Assembly: GCA_017860255.1 (NCBI GenBank)
Contig: JAFNAR010000011.1
Location: forward strand, 1 to 61,811
Direction: 5' to 3'
Source: Bacteroidota bacterium
Lineage (GTDB): Bacteria > Bacteroidota > Bacteroidia > Bacteroidales > P3
DNA: 61,811 bases
The position numbers and the translations under genes are program-made. Positions 27,494 to 36,130 of the stretch are shown here, one piece after another (positions within the stretch are counted from its first letter, which is position 1; every line of letters begins with the position of its first letter). The notes beneath the pieces are model-generated. The model saw nothing but the letters and a program-made list of their open reading frames with translations, made no database searches and was not told the origin of the DNA.

Positions 27494-28275
27494 TATTCTT
27501 GTTTTTTAGCTTCATCCCAAAATATATCCATTTCTTCCAAGGTCATATCCTTAAGACTTCTTCCTTGTTGCATAGCTCTTTCTTCAATAAATTGGAATCT
27601 GTTAATAAACTTCTTATTTGTTCTTTCCAAAGCAGTTTCTGGATTTACATCAATAAAGCGAGCATAGTTGATTAGAGCAAAAAGTGTATCACCAAACTCT
27701 TGTTCCATTTTTTCTTTATTATTATTTTTTACTTCTTCTTTCAGTTCTTCAATTTCTTCTTCAACCTTTTCCCATACCTGCTGTCTATTGTCCCAGTCAA
27801 AACCTACACCTCTTGCCTTATCTTGAATCCTATATGCTTTAACAAGTGCGGGCAAAGTTTTTGGAACTCCTGAAAGAGTTGATTTTCTTCCTTCCTTAAG
27901 TTTAATTTGCTCCCAATTCTCCTTTACTTGTTCTGAGTTTTCAACCTTTTCATCTCCGTATATATGAGGATGACGACGAACAAGTTTTTCATTAAGAGAG
28001 TCAATAACATCTTTTATATCAAAAGAATTCTCTTCTGAACCAATCTTAGCATAAAAGACAATATGAAGAAGCAAATCTCCAACTTCTTTTTTTATTTCGT
28101 CAGTATCGTTTTCAATTATTGCATCTGCAAGTTCATAAGTCTCTTCAATGGTTAGATGTCTAAGAGTTTCGAAAGTTTGCTTTCTATCCCAAGGGCATTT
28201 CTCCCTTAATTCATCCATAATATCTAAAAGACGTTCAAAACTTTCTAATGCTTCTTTATTTCTTTCTTTTTTCAT
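27493..28275 (-). CDS. mazG: Nucleoside triphosphate pyrophosphohydrolase MazG
   Basis: 260 residues with two MazG domains. The first shows CPWDRKQTFETLRHLTIEETYELADAI with the EExxE metal motif and KEVGDLLLHIVF (ExxD). The second shows KVEEEIEELKEEV and MEQEFGDTLFALINYARF. MazG hydrolyses (d)NTPs to monophosphates, clearing aberrant nucleotides and lowering ppGpp in E. coli. The ATG at 28275 is preferred over a TTG one codon earlier. It lies in the sufB-GT9-mazG-MBL run. Confidence 0.94.
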   Translation of the reverse strand: MKKERNKEALESFERLLDIMDELREKCPWDRKQTFETLRHLTIEETYELADAIIENDTDEIKKEVGDLLLHIVFYAKIGSEENSFDIKDVIDSLNEKLVRRHPHIYGDEKVENSEQVKENWEQIKLKEGRKSTLSGVPKTLPALVKAYRIQDKARGVGFDWDNRQQVWEKVEEEIEELKEEVKNNNKEKMEQEFGDTLFALINYARFIDVNPETALERTNKKFINRFQFIEERAMQQGRSLKDMTLEEMDIFWDEAKKQE

Positions 28276-28297
28276 CAAATAAATTTCTTTTTAACCT

Positions 28298-29317
28298 TCA
28301 TTTATCTCTAATTACCTCCCAATCATTTGCAATTGAAATAATATTTTCAAAGTCTAAGCTTCGCATACAATCAAAATGTTTCTTTGGACATTCTTTATAA
28401 CCCAATTTTGAACAAGGGCGACAAGATAAATCTTTCTTTTCGAAAATATAAACCTTAGCTTTTGAATCTTTAGGAAAGTATGGATACATCCCAAATTGAG
28501 GTACTGTGTTTCCCCAAACACTAATTGTATTTTTATTTAGTGCTGCTGCAATATGCATTAATCCTGTATCTGGAGTAATAACGCCAATTGCGTTTGCTAT
28601 TAATGAAGAAGTCTGATTCAAATTATAAGCTCCACAAGCATTGAAAACTCTTGCACCAACAGCATTTTCAACTTCAATGGCTTTTTTCCTATCATTTTTA
28701 TCTCCAAGAAGGACAATTGATTTATTTATACCTTGACATAATTGAATAAGTTTATCTGTTGGAATTTGTTTGGTTTGATGTTTACTCCCAACAACTATAG
28801 CAATATAACCATCTTGAAAACTTAAAGGCAGAGCATCAGGAGAAATATAATCTTCATCAGCTAAGAAATAATCAAGTCCTTTTCCATCATTAACAATATT
28901 AAATCCCAATCCTTTTGTTGCTTCAAAATATCTATCAACAATATGTTTCTCAGGTAATTCATTTAACTTCCATTTCACCAATAACCATTTCTTTACCCTC
29001 AAAGAATTGAAAGTTTTGCTCGGCTTTAATAATCTAAGTCTAATAATTAAAGATCTTATCTGCTTATGTAAATCAATCACATAAGTATAGTTTTCTTTTT
29101 TTAATAGTCTAATAGTTTCGGAAAGTGAGCCACTGAAAGTAATTATTCTATCAATGTAGGGATTATTATTAAGTATGATTGCGTTATTTGCCTTGGTTAG
29201 ATAGTGAATTTGCACATTAGGTATTTGAGTTTTTATACAACGTACAATTGGCGTTGTAAGAACAATGTCGCCAATTGAACTCAGGCGAATTATTAAAATC
29301 TTGGGGTGAGCATCCAT
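28298..29317 (-). CDS. Glycosyltransferase family 9 (LPS heptosyltransferase-like)
   Basis: 339 residues, GT-B fold. The N-terminal motif is ILIIRLSSIGDIVLTTPIV with the catalytic-region Asp. The C-terminal donor-binding half has VVGSKHQTKQIP, VLLGDKNDRK, GVITPDTGLMHIAAALN and SVWGNTVPQFGMYPY. Such enzymes add heptose or other sugars to the lipopolysaccharide core at the cytoplasmic face. A Cys cluster near the C-terminus (CRPCSKLGYKECPKKHFDC) is common in the family. The gene starts 2 bases after sufB. Confidence 0.9.
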   Translation of the reverse strand: MDAHPKILIIRLSSIGDIVLTTPIVRCIKTQIPNVQIHYLTKANNAIILNNNPYIDRIITFSGSLSETIRLLKKENYTYVIDLHKQIRSLIIRLRLLKPSKTFNSLRVKKWLLVKWKLNELPEKHIVDRYFEATKGLGFNIVNDGKGLDYFLADEDYISPDALPLSFQDGYIAIVVGSKHQTKQIPTDKLIQLCQGINKSIVLLGDKNDRKKAIEVENAVGARVFNACGAYNLNQTSSLIANAIGVITPDTGLMHIAAALNKNTISVWGNTVPQFGMYPYFPKDSKAKVYIFEKKDLSCRPCSKLGYKECPKKHFDCMRSLDFENIISIANDWEVIRDK

Positions 29318-29319
29318 AA

Positions 29320-30780
29320 TTATCCTACGCTTCCTTCTAAACTTATGCTTAATAATTTTTGAGCTTCAACAGCAAACTCCATAGGTAATTTGTTTAATAC
29401 TTCTTTTGCATATCCATTAACAATTAGACCAATTGCACCTTCTTGAGAAATTCCTCTTTGTCGGCAATAGAAGAGTTGGTCTTCTGATATTTTTGAAGTA
29501 GTTGCTTCATGTTCCACAATTGAACTATGATTATCTATTTTAATATATGGAAATGTATGAGCTCCGCATTTGCTACCTAATAGCAAAGAGTCGCATTGAG
29601 AATAGTTTCTTGTATTTGTAGCTCCTTTAGTAACTTTAACAAGTCCTCGATAAGAGTTTTGACTCTCTCCTGCAGAAATCCCTTTAGATATTATAGTACT
29701 TTTAGTGTTTTGGCCTAAGTGAATCATTTTTGTTCCAGTATCTGCTTGTTGGTGATTGTTTGTTACAGCAACAGAATAGAACTCTCCAACAGAATTGTCT
29801 CCTTTTAAAATACAGCTTGGATACTTCCATGTTATTGCAGAACCAGTTTCAACCTGAGTCCAAGACAGTTTTGCATTATTGCCTTTACATATTCCTCTTT
29901 TGGTAACGAAATTATAAATTCCTCCTTTACCATCTTTATCTCCAGGATACCAATTCTGAACAGTTGAATATTTTACTTCAGCATCTTTCATCACAATAAT
30001 TTCTACAATTGCTGCATGGAGTTGATTTTCGTCTCTTTTTGGAGCAGTGCATCCTTCCATGTATGAAACATAGGAGCCTTCATCAGCAACAATCAATGTT
30101 CTTTCAAATTGACCAGTATTTGCTGCGTTTATTCTAAAATATGTTGATAGTTCAATTGGGCATTTAACTCCTTTTGGAATATAACAAAAAGAACCATCGC
30201 TAAATACTGCTGAATTAAGTGCAGCAAAATAGTTATCAGAATAAGGAACTACAGAAGCTAAATATTGTTTTACTAAATCAGGATGATTTTGAACTGCTTC
30301 AGTGAAAGAACAGAATATTATTCCTTCTTTTGAAAGAGTTTCTGAGAAAGTTGTTTTAACAGATACACTATCCATAACTGCATCAACAGCAACATTGCCA
30401 ACATTTCCTGAGTCATCTAAGGAAATTCCTAATCTATTAAATGTATCTAATAATTCTTCATGTACTTCTTTACTATCAGAAGCAGGTTTTGTTTTAGGAG
30501 CTGCATAATAGATTATATCTTGATAATTAATTTCTGGTATTTCTAAATGTGCCCATGTAGGCATCTTCATAGTAATCCATTTTCTATAAGCGTTTAATCT
30601 AAATTCCAACAACCACTCAGGCTCATTCTTCATTTTTGAAATATGTCTAATAACATTTTCATTTAATCCTTTTTCAATAACCTCAGTGTCAATATCTGTA
30701 ACGAAACCATATTTATATTCTCCACTTGTAATATCTTCAATTATATCGTTTTCTTTATTTCTTCCATTATCTTTTTCCAT
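29320..30780 (-). CDS. sufB: Fe-S cluster assembly scaffold protein SufB
   Basis: 486 residues from the ATG at 30780. SufB is part of the SufBC2D scaffold for Fe-S assembly. Visible hallmarks are [26 protein letters not shown], then [28 protein letters not shown], then [24 protein letters not shown]. The C-terminal core has [20 protein letters not shown] with the cluster-related Cys. Earlier starts (TTG 30807, ATG 30798) fall in or just after the -7 box at 30805, so 30780 is preferred. sufC, sufD and sufS are not adjacent; GT9 follows directly. Confidence 0.94.
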   Translation of the reverse strand: MEKDNGRNKENDIIEDITSGEYKYGFVTDIDTEVIEKGLNENVIRHISKMKNEPEWLLEFRLNAYRKWITMKMPTWAHLEIPEINYQDIIYYAAPKTKPASDSKEVHEELLDTFNRLGISLDDSGNVGNVAVDAVMDSVSVKTTFSETLSKEGIIFCSFTEAVQNHPDLVKQYLASVVPYSDNYFAALNSAVFSDGSFCYIPKGVKCPIELSTYFRINAANTGQFERTLIVADEGSYVSYMEGCTAPKRDENQLHAAIVEIIVMKDAEVKYSTVQNWYPGDKDGKGGIYNFVTKRGICKGNNAKLSWTQVETGSAITWKYPSCILKGDNSVGEFYSVAVTNNHQQADTGTKMIHLGQNTKSTIISKGISAGESQNSYRGLVKVTKGATNTRNYSQCDSLLLGSKCGAHTFPYIKIDNHSSIVEHEATTSKISEDQLFYCRQRGISQEGAIGLIVNGYAKEVLNKLPMEFAVEAQKLLSISLEGSVG

Positions 30781-30804
30781 ATAATTTTCAATTTTCATGA
30801 GTTG

Positions 30805-30812
30805 CAAAAATA
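30805..30812 (-). promoter_or_regulatory. -7 promoter box of the sufB operon
   Basis: CAAAAATA on the + strand is TATTTTTG on the minus strand, followed by CA. The last T-T-G of the box is itself the TTG that opens the longest reading frame, so that start is an artefact. Confidence 0.65.
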
Positions 30813-31053
30813 CAATATAATTATTCTAAGAAGAAATATTTAATATAAATTTTCATGGAATAATGAATTTACATGAAAAATAGAAATATACTATTAGATA
30901 TTTGACTAAAAAAATAGATTCTAATTCAAAAAATTGAGATATTACTTATATTAATTAGTTTTCTTTAAGATAAATATCTATAATTCCATAAACGAAGCAG
31001 AATTAATTATCAATGCTTTAGACTACACCTACATGAAAAAAGTTTAAAAAAAA

Positions 31054-31083
31054 TTGGTAATACAAAATTTATTATTATTTTTG
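31054..31083 (+). promoter_or_regulatory. Complete -33/-7 promoter of the lipoprotein/DoxX-thioredoxin cluster
   Basis: TTG at 31054-31056 and TATTTTTG at 31076-31083 are separated by 19 bp, the canonical Bacteroidota spacing. The first ATG of the cluster is at 31159. Confidence 0.7.
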
Positions 31084-31158
31084 CTTCAAATACAAAATGG
31101 AGAAACTCGAAAATCCAAAATAGAGTAGAGACAAAAAAAATAAATAAAAATTATAGCT

Positions 31159-31419
31159 ATGAAAAAAGTATTATTTGTATTAGGAATTGCTGCAGCTTTT
31201 TCTTTTGCTGCTTGTAATTCTACTAAAGATTGTGCTTGCGATATCTTAGACGGTGATAACAATCCTGTTATGAAAGCATCAGAAGCCATTCCTGCAGGTT
31301 CATTAGATGTTTTAGAATATGATGGAGATTGTGCAGATATTACATGGAGTGAATATACTGGAATCTGGAAAACTGCCATCCTTATGGAAGGAAACCATCT
31401 TAAATGTGTTGAAAAATAA
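31159..31419 (+). CDS. Small four-cysteine lipoprotein, copy 1
   Basis: 86 residues. The signal peptide MKKVLFVLGIAAAFSFAAC ends in a lipobox with the lipid Cys at 19. The mature part has four further Cys residues: the D-C-A-C pair, DGDCADIT and LKCVEK at the C-terminus. The same Cys pattern and spacing logic recurs in the lipoprotein at 32433, so the two are paralogues. Four Cys outside the cytoplasm could form two disulfides. The gene opens a cluster with a DoxX-thioredoxin fusion, but a terminator-like hairpin separates them. No known family recognised. Confidence 0.8.
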   Translation: MKKVLFVLGIAAAFSFAACNSTKDCACDILDGDNNPVMKASEAIPAGSLDVLEYDGDCADITWSEYTGIWKTAILMEGNHLKCVEK

Positions 31420-31437
31420 AAACAATTTTTCGCAAGT

Positions 31438-31470
31438 AAAGGGAATATTACATATTGTAGTATTCCCTTT
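31438..31470 (+). terminator. Hairpin terminator or attenuator after lipoprotein copy 1
   Basis: A 14-bp stem with one G-U pair: AAAGGGAATATTAC (31438-31451) with GTAGTATTCCCTTT (31457-31470), loop ATATT, then TTATTATT. It ends 21 bases before the ATG of the DoxX-thioredoxin gene. It may therefore set different expression levels for the lipoprotein and the membrane protein. Confidence 0.75.
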
Positions 31471-31491
31471 TATTATTAATTAAAATTGAAT

Positions 31492-32430
31492 ATGAGAATA
31501 AATAAAAATTTGATTGGAACATTCTGCCGAATTATTATTGGCTTAGTTTTTATCCTTTCTGCTGTTTTAAAATATTGGTCTATTGAAGCAGTTGATTTAT
31601 TCTTTTTTGACCATAAATTATTCCCTTGGGTAATAACTACTTTTTTATCAAGATTATTAATATCTCTTGAAGCTATAATTGGAATATTGCTTGTAGTGGG
31701 TATATATCCAAAGTTATCCAAAATACTTACCTTTTCTACTTTAATTGGCTTTACATTATATTTAATAATAAAGCCTTTATTATTTGATGTAACTGATGAA
31801 AACTGTTTTTGTTTTGGAGACAAAATCCAACTTTCAGATACGGAAACAATAATAAAAAATATTATCCTTCTTGTTTTATCTCTAACCTTAAACTGGGCTA
31901 AATGGTGGAAGACTAAATATTCTAAACTCATAATAATTATTTCTTCTATTCTTATTGTTGGAACTGCATTCACCATAAAACCTCCTGATTTTATTCAATC
32001 TAAAATTTATGATCATTCTGTTGATATTAGACCTGAAGTATTTGAGAGAGTTAAAGGTTACGACAATTTGAAAGCCTTAGATGTTGAAAAAGGGAGAAAA
32101 GTTATTTGTTGGTACAGCACAAGCTGTAAATATTGCAAGAGAGCTGCAAAGAAAATTGATATTATAATTGATAGACATAATTTGGATAGAAATGATTTTA
32201 TTCAGGTTTTTGGAGGTAAAGAAAAACCTTTAACTCAATTTTATAATGAGTCCAACACAAAACCACTACAATATACTTTTATTGATGTAATTTCGTTTCT
32301 TAATACTACACATGGTCGTATGCCAGTAATATTTTTATTGGAAAATGGAAATGTTGTTAAACTTTATAAGTTAACTTCAATTGATGAAGAATTCATTGTC
32401 GACTTTTTAAAAAACAAAAACAATAAATAA
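31492..32430 (+). CDS. DoxX/MauE-like membrane domain fused to a thioredoxin-like domain
   Basis: 312 residues. Residues 1-165 hold four to five hydrophobic helices in DoxX/MauE arrangement (FCRIIIGLVFILSAVLKYWS, LLISLEAIIGILLVVGIYPK). A loop between helices has the Cys pair NCFCFGDKI. Residues about 195-312 form a thioredoxin-like domain with a CxxC motif in WYSTSCKYCKRAAKK and a cis-Pro-like GRMPVIFLLENG. The topology places a redox-active domain next to a DoxX/MauE quinone-type module. Disulfide formation or reduction in the envelope is inferred. The ATG at 31492 is preferred over a TTG 6 bases earlier. Confidence 0.85.
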   Translation: MRINKNLIGTFCRIIIGLVFILSAVLKYWSIEAVDLFFFDHKLFPWVITTFLSRLLISLEAIIGILLVVGIYPKLSKILTFSTLIGFTLYLIIKPLLFDVTDENCFCFGDKIQLSDTETIIKNIILLVLSLTLNWAKWWKTKYSKLIIIISSILIVGTAFTIKPPDFIQSKIYDHSVDIRPEVFERVKGYDNLKALDVEKGRKVICWYSTSCKYCKRAAKKIDIIIDRHNLDRNDFIQVFGGKEKPLTQFYNESNTKPLQYTFIDVISFLNTTHGRMPVIFLLENGNVVKLYKLTSIDEEFIVDFLKNKNNK

Positions 32431-32432
32431 TT

Positions 32433-32663
32433 ATGAAAAAAGTATTCTTTTTATTAGCAGTTGTTTTCTGCATTTCATTAGTTTCTTGCACTCAAAATGA
32501 CTGTGTTTGTACAGCAAATCAAGAAAAATCAACTTCTTCTGCCAATTCTAATGAATATCCCGTTTATGATTGGGGAGGAAATTGCAGTAGTATTACTCAA
32601 AATGATATTCCAGAACTAAGCAGTAGCAGTACAGAATATAATCTTAACTGCACCGATTTATAA
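32433..32663 (+). CDS. Small four-cysteine lipoprotein, copy 2
   Basis: 76 residues, 2 bases after the DoxX-thioredoxin gene. The signal peptide MKKVFFLLAVVFCISLVSC ends in a lipobox. The mature part repeats the Cys pattern of copy 1: N-D-C-V-C, GGNCSSIT and LNCTDL. The linker is Ser-rich. The conserved four Cys flanking an otherwise divergent body suggest two structural or exchangeable disulfides. It could be a partner or substrate of the adjacent redox protein. No named family recognised. Confidence 0.8.
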   Translation: MKKVFFLLAVVFCISLVSCTQNDCVCTANQEKSTSSANSNEYPVYDWGGNCSSITQNDIPELSSSSTEYNLNCTDL

Positions 32664-32686
32664 TATTTTTCACCCTTCTTTTATTC

Positions 32687-32740
32687 TTATTACAATAATA
32701 TATTTTCAGTATTCTTCGTTTAGAAGAAATATTGTAATAA
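32687..32740. promoter_or_regulatory. Nested inverted repeat before porX
   Basis: TTATTACAATA (32687-32697) and TATTGTAATAA (32730-32740) are perfect inverted copies. Inside them TTCTTC (32712-32717) and GAAGAA (32723-32728) form a second stem. The structure ends 15 bases before the porX ATG. It could be an operator, a 5'-leader structure or a terminator for the upstream lipoprotein gene. Confidence 0.45.
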
Positions 32741-32755
32741 TTTAATATCACTGCT

Positions 32756-34306
32756 ATGATTAATATTCTTTGGGTTGACGATGAGATAGACCTTTTAAAA
32801 CCTCATATGCTTTTCTTGGCAACAAAAGGCTACGAAGTAATTCCTTCTACTGATGGACAAGAAGCATTAGAACTCTTGGAACAAAAAATCGTTGATATAG
32901 TTTTTTTAGATGAGAATATGCCTGGACTATCAGGATTAGACACTCTAATGCTTATTAAAGACAAGTATCCTTCTCTTCCTATTATTATGATAACAAAAAG
33001 TGAGGAAGAACATATCATGGAACAAGCCATTGGGTCTAAAATTTCTGATTACTTGATAAAACCAGTTAATCCAAACCAAATTCTTCTTGCTTTAAAGAAA
33101 CATCTTGAAGCAAAAAAATTAGTTAGTGAAACCTCAACACTAAATTATCAACAACAGTTTAGAGAAATATCCATGCGTCTTATGGATAGATTGGACTCTA
33201 AACAGTGGACTGAAATATACAAGAAACTAATCTTTTGGGAATTGGAACTTGCCACTTCTCAAGATGAAAGCATATTTGAAATTCTTCGCCAACAAAAAGA
33301 TGAAGCAAATACTTTGTTTTGCAGATACTACGAAAAGAACTATGAAAGTTGGTTAAAAAACCAACAAGAGGATAAGCCTTTGCTTTCTCACACTGTATTG
33401 AAAGAAAAACTATTCCCTTTGCTTAAAGAAGATAAAACTCCTACATTTTTAATTGTTATTGACAACTTCCGTTTCGATCAATGGAAAGCTATTCAAACAA
33501 TGGTTGAAGAATATTATAGGGTAGACAATGAAGATATTTATTTCAGCATTATTCCAACAACAACTCAGTATGCAAGAAATTCAATGTTTGCAGGACTTAT
33601 GCCAGCAGAGATTGAAAAGAAATATCCTTCTCTATGGGTAAATGAAGATAAGGAAGGAAACAAGAATCAAAACGAACACGAACTATTACAAGAAAACCTC
33701 AAACGTTTTGGTTTCAACCTCAAAACAACTTATCATAAAGTATTGAATGTTCAGTATGGTAAAAGGATGATGGATATTCTTCCAAACATGCTAAATAACG
33801 ATTTAAATGTTATTGTTTATAATTTCATTGATATGTTATCTCACGCCAGAACTGAAAATGATTTGGTGAGAGAACTTGCAGAAGATGAAAGAGCCTATCG
33901 TTCTGTTACTCAAACATGGTTTAGTCATTCTGCTCTTATGGATGTTTTGAAGTATTTGAGCGATAAAAAAGTGAATATTATCATCACCACTGATCATGGT
34001 TCAGTTAGAGTTGATAGACCTGTGAAAGTGAAAGGCGACAAAACTGTTTCAACAAACTTGCGTTACAAAGTTGGAAGACTCCTTGACTATAACCCTAAAG
34101 AAGTGCTTGAAGTGAAAGATTGTACTCAAATATTCCTTCCAAAACTTGCCATAACCTCTCCTTACATATTCACTCGCTCCAATGACTTCTTTGCATATCC
34201 AAACAACTATAATCAATACGTTCAATATTATATGAATACTTTCCAACATGGAGGCATTTCCATGGAAGAAATAATGATTCCTTTTATAACAATTAAAAAC
34301 AGATAA
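32756..34306 (+). CDS. porX: T9SS response regulator with PglZ-type effector domain
   Basis: 516 residues. The receiver domain (1-120) has the acidic pair near residues 8-9, phosphoacceptor Asp52 in IVFLDENMPG, Thr79 and Lys101 in DYLIKP. After a helical linker, residues about 230-516 form an alkaline-phosphatase-like PglZ domain: FLIVIDNFRFDQW, IPTTTQYARNSMFAG, VIVYNFIDMLSHART and IIITTDHGSVRV supply the metal-binding residues. PorX controls type IX secretion genes and has phosphodiesterase activity on oligonucleotides in related species. tsaE follows without a gap. This fits the T9SS cargo gene at 415. Confidence 0.94.
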   Translation: MINILWVDDEIDLLKPHMLFLATKGYEVIPSTDGQEALELLEQKIVDIVFLDENMPGLSGLDTLMLIKDKYPSLPIIMITKSEEEHIMEQAIGSKISDYLIKPVNPNQILLALKKHLEAKKLVSETSTLNYQQQFREISMRLMDRLDSKQWTEIYKKLIFWELELATSQDESIFEILRQQKDEANTLFCRYYEKNYESWLKNQQEDKPLLSHTVLKEKLFPLLKEDKTPTFLIVIDNFRFDQWKAIQTMVEEYYRVDNEDIYFSIIPTTTQYARNSMFAGLMPAEIEKKYPSLWVNEDKEGNKNQNEHELLQENLKRFGFNLKTTYHKVLNVQYGKRMMDILPNMLNNDLNVIVYNFIDMLSHARTENDLVRELAEDERAYRSVTQTWFSHSALMDVLKYLSDKKVNIIITTDHGSVRVDRPVKVKGDKTVSTNLRYKVGRLLDYNPKEVLEVKDCTQIFLPKLAITSPYIFTRSNDFFAYPNNYNQYVQYYMNTFQHGGISMEEIMIPFITIKNR

Positions 34307-34732
34307 ATGCAATCTACTTTTATAGCAAATTCCATTTCTGAACTTAAATCAATTGCTCAAGAAATCATAGAAACTCACAAGGATGATAGAATATTCATTC
34401 TTGAAGGAGATATGGGAGCTGGCAAAACAACCCTAACAAAATACATTTGTGAGAATTTAGGTGCAAATGACAATGTTTGTTCTCCAACCTTTGCAATTGT
34501 CAATCAATATTATTCTGAAAAAGCAGGTGATATTTATCATTTCGATTTCTACAGAATAAACAAAGAGCAGGAAGCCTTTGATATTGGATTTGAAGAATAT
34601 CTTTACAGTGGCAACTATTGTTTTATTGAATGGGCTGAAAAAGTAAGTAATTTATTGCCCTTACATTATGTTATTATCTCAATAAAAGAAACTCAAGACC
34701 AAAAAAGAGAAATAACCTTAAAACAAGTATAG
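34307..34732 (+). CDS. tsaE: tRNA threonylcarbamoyladenosine ATPase subunit TsaE
   Basis: 141 residues. The P-loop is ILEGDMGAGKTTLTKYI, with SPTFAIVNQY and IYHFDFYRI as switch elements and CFIEWAEKV near the C-terminus. TsaE is the ATPase partner of TsaB-TsaD in t6A37 formation on ANN-decoding tRNAs. Its ATG abuts the porX stop, and this porX-tsaE pairing is common in Bacteroidota. Confidence 0.94.
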   Translation: MQSTFIANSISELKSIAQEIIETHKDDRIFILEGDMGAGKTTLTKYICENLGANDNVCSPTFAIVNQYYSEKAGDIYHFDFYRINKEQEAFDIGFEEYLYSGNYCFIEWAEKVSNLLPLHYVIISIKETQDQKREITLKQV

Positions 34733-34763
34733 AAAAATACTTTTAAGAAGAACTAATAATATT

Positions 34764-34935
34764 TTTCAAGACTTTTCTGAAATTAATCAAGGAATAATTC
34801 TACTAAATCAAGGAATAATTTCAAAAAGTCCTTATATAAAACTTTTTATATAAGGACTTTTTAGTCCAAAGATGCGCATCTTTACAACAAAACGATGCGC
34901 ATCTTTCATATCGAAAGATGTACATCTTTTATTTT
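34764..34935. repeat. Intergenic array F (GATGCGCATC palindromes)
   Basis: Units at 34785 and 34806 both begin AATCAAGGAATAATT (21-bp pitch) and match the left-hand units of other arrays. An 18-bp hairpin follows. Then three palindromes are centred exactly 23 bp apart: AAAGATGCGCATCTTT (34868-34883), GATGCGCATC (34894-34903) and AAAGATGTACATCTTT (34914-34929). The third keeps its symmetry through a paired G-to-T/C-to-A change at the centre. The array fills the 339-bp convergent spacer between tsaE and corA. Confidence 0.85.
34823..34862. terminator. Long perfect hairpin inside array F, likely bidirectional terminator
   Basis: AAAAAGTCCTTATATAAA (34823-34840) and its exact complement (34845-34862) form an 18-bp stem with loop ACTT. 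Each arm begins or ends with five A or T residues. It is about 90 bases after the tsaE stop. Confidence 0.7.
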
Positions 34936-35071
34936 AATAAATATTTTGATTTTCTATTTAGGAAAAGAGAGATTTAACAATAAATAGTCTCTATATTTTG
35001 CAAATATACAAAAATATTCTGATTTAAACAATTAATTTATTGGATAAAATACTTTGTTATTTAATCTATTA

Positions 35072-35989
35072 TTATAGCCAACGTTTTTTCTTGAAATAGA
35101 ATATAAAACCAACAACAACAAAAACCATTAGGGCGATTATTCCACCAAAAACCCAATCATTTTGCATAAATGGAAGTGTTACATTCATTCCATAAATACC
35201 TGAGATAACCGACAATGGGAGCATTATGGTTGAAATGAAAGTGAGTATTCTCATTATTTCATTTGTTTTGTTGGTCTGCAATGAATCGAAAGTGTGAGAA
35301 AGTCCTTCAATCAACTCTCCATAATCTTCAACCAAGTCAAACATCTTTTGATATTGGTCTAAAATATTTCCCCAATAATCTTCCATATCTTCTTCATACC
35401 CCTTAATTCCTCCTGATTCAAACTTATGGAATACTCTAACCTGAGGTTTAAAAGTTGTATTTAGAGAGATAATATTTTTTCTTGTTATAGATAATTGTTC
35501 AATAACTTTTTCAGATTTCTTGGAGAATATATCGTAGTTAATTCCGTCGACCTCTGTTCCAATTCTTAGAATTAGAGTGTAGGTTTCAACCATAAGCCTA
35601 TCCAAAATATTATAAAGCAAACTATCAGAACTTTCAACTATTTCAGATAAGTCATCACTTCCCAACTCATGTTTCTTTTGAAGGTCTTTAAATAAGTTTT
35701 TAACAACCCAATGAGAGCGACCAATTGTTACAATATAGTCTTTACCCCAGAATATCTTAACTTCTTTTACTCGAACAAACTTATTTGCTTTATCAAAAAA
35801 AGGAAAATGAAGAATAATGAAATAGTAATCGTCGTATTCGTCAATTTTTGGACGTTGATTAACAGAACGACAGTCCTCAATATCTAATGGGTGGAATTCG
35901 TATTCTTTTAAAAGGAAATCAAAGTCATCTTCACTCGGGTTAAGGATATGCAACCACTTAACGTTTTCAAAATTTATTGTTTCAATCAT
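35072..35989 (-). CDS. corA: CorA family divalent-cation transporter
   Basis: 305 residues. The N-terminal cytoplasmic funnel ends in long helices. Two C-terminal transmembrane helices follow, with the signature GIYGMNVTLPF between them (about residue 262) and a final basic tail YFKKKRWL. It is a Mg2+ (or Co2+/Ni2+) channel of the inner membrane. It stands alone, with a promoter at 36023-36052. Confidence 0.93.
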   Translation of the reverse strand: MIETINFENVKWLHILNPSEDDFDFLLKEYEFHPLDIEDCRSVNQRPKIDEYDDYYFIILHFPFFDKANKFVRVKEVKIFWGKDYIVTIGRSHWVVKNLFKDLQKKHELGSDDLSEIVESSDSLLYNILDRLMVETYTLILRIGTEVDGINYDIFSKKSEKVIEQLSITRKNIISLNTTFKPQVRVFHKFESGGIKGYEEDMEDYWGNILDQYQKMFDLVEDYGELIEGLSHTFDSLQTNKTNEIMRILTFISTIMLPLSVISGIYGMNVTLPFMQNDWVFGGIIALMVFVVVGFIFYFKKKRWL

Positions 35990-36022
35990 GCTATATCCTC
36001 CTTTCTATAAAAAAATGCTATG

Positions 36023-36052
36023 CAAAGGTAGTAAATTTTGGTGAAATACAAA
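36023..36052 (-). promoter_or_regulatory. -33/-7 promoter of corA
   Basis: On the minus strand TTTG (36049-36052) and TACCTTTG (36023-36030) are separated by 18 bp. The -7 box is followed by CA. It lies 33 bases before the corA ATG. Confidence 0.7.
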
Positions 36053-36122
36053 ACGATGAACTTAAAAATATGGATTATTGCATTTTTTCCACTTAAGTTT
36101 TTTTTGGTTATCATATATTTTA

Positions 36123-36130
36123 TATCTTTG
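36123..36130 (+). promoter_or_regulatory. -7 promoter box of the pgk operon
   Basis: TATCTTTG matches TAnnTTTG. A TTTTG lies at 36102-36106, 16 bp upstream. The leader to the pgk ATG would be about 150 bases, long for this window. Confidence 0.5.

Larger units (their letters stand above)
30781..31158. other. Divergent spacer between sufB and the lipoprotein gene
   Basis: 378 bases of AT-rich sequence. It holds the sufB -7 box near its left end and the lipoprotein promoter at 31054-31083. I see no array of the kind found in other long spacers, no ORF with coding character and no strong hairpin in the 240 bases between. Confidence 0.5.

Noticed and set aside
30781..31158. Small RNA gene in the sufB/lipoprotein spacer
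   Set aside because: No stable hairpin, no terminator and no extra promoter beyond those assigned to the flanking genes.
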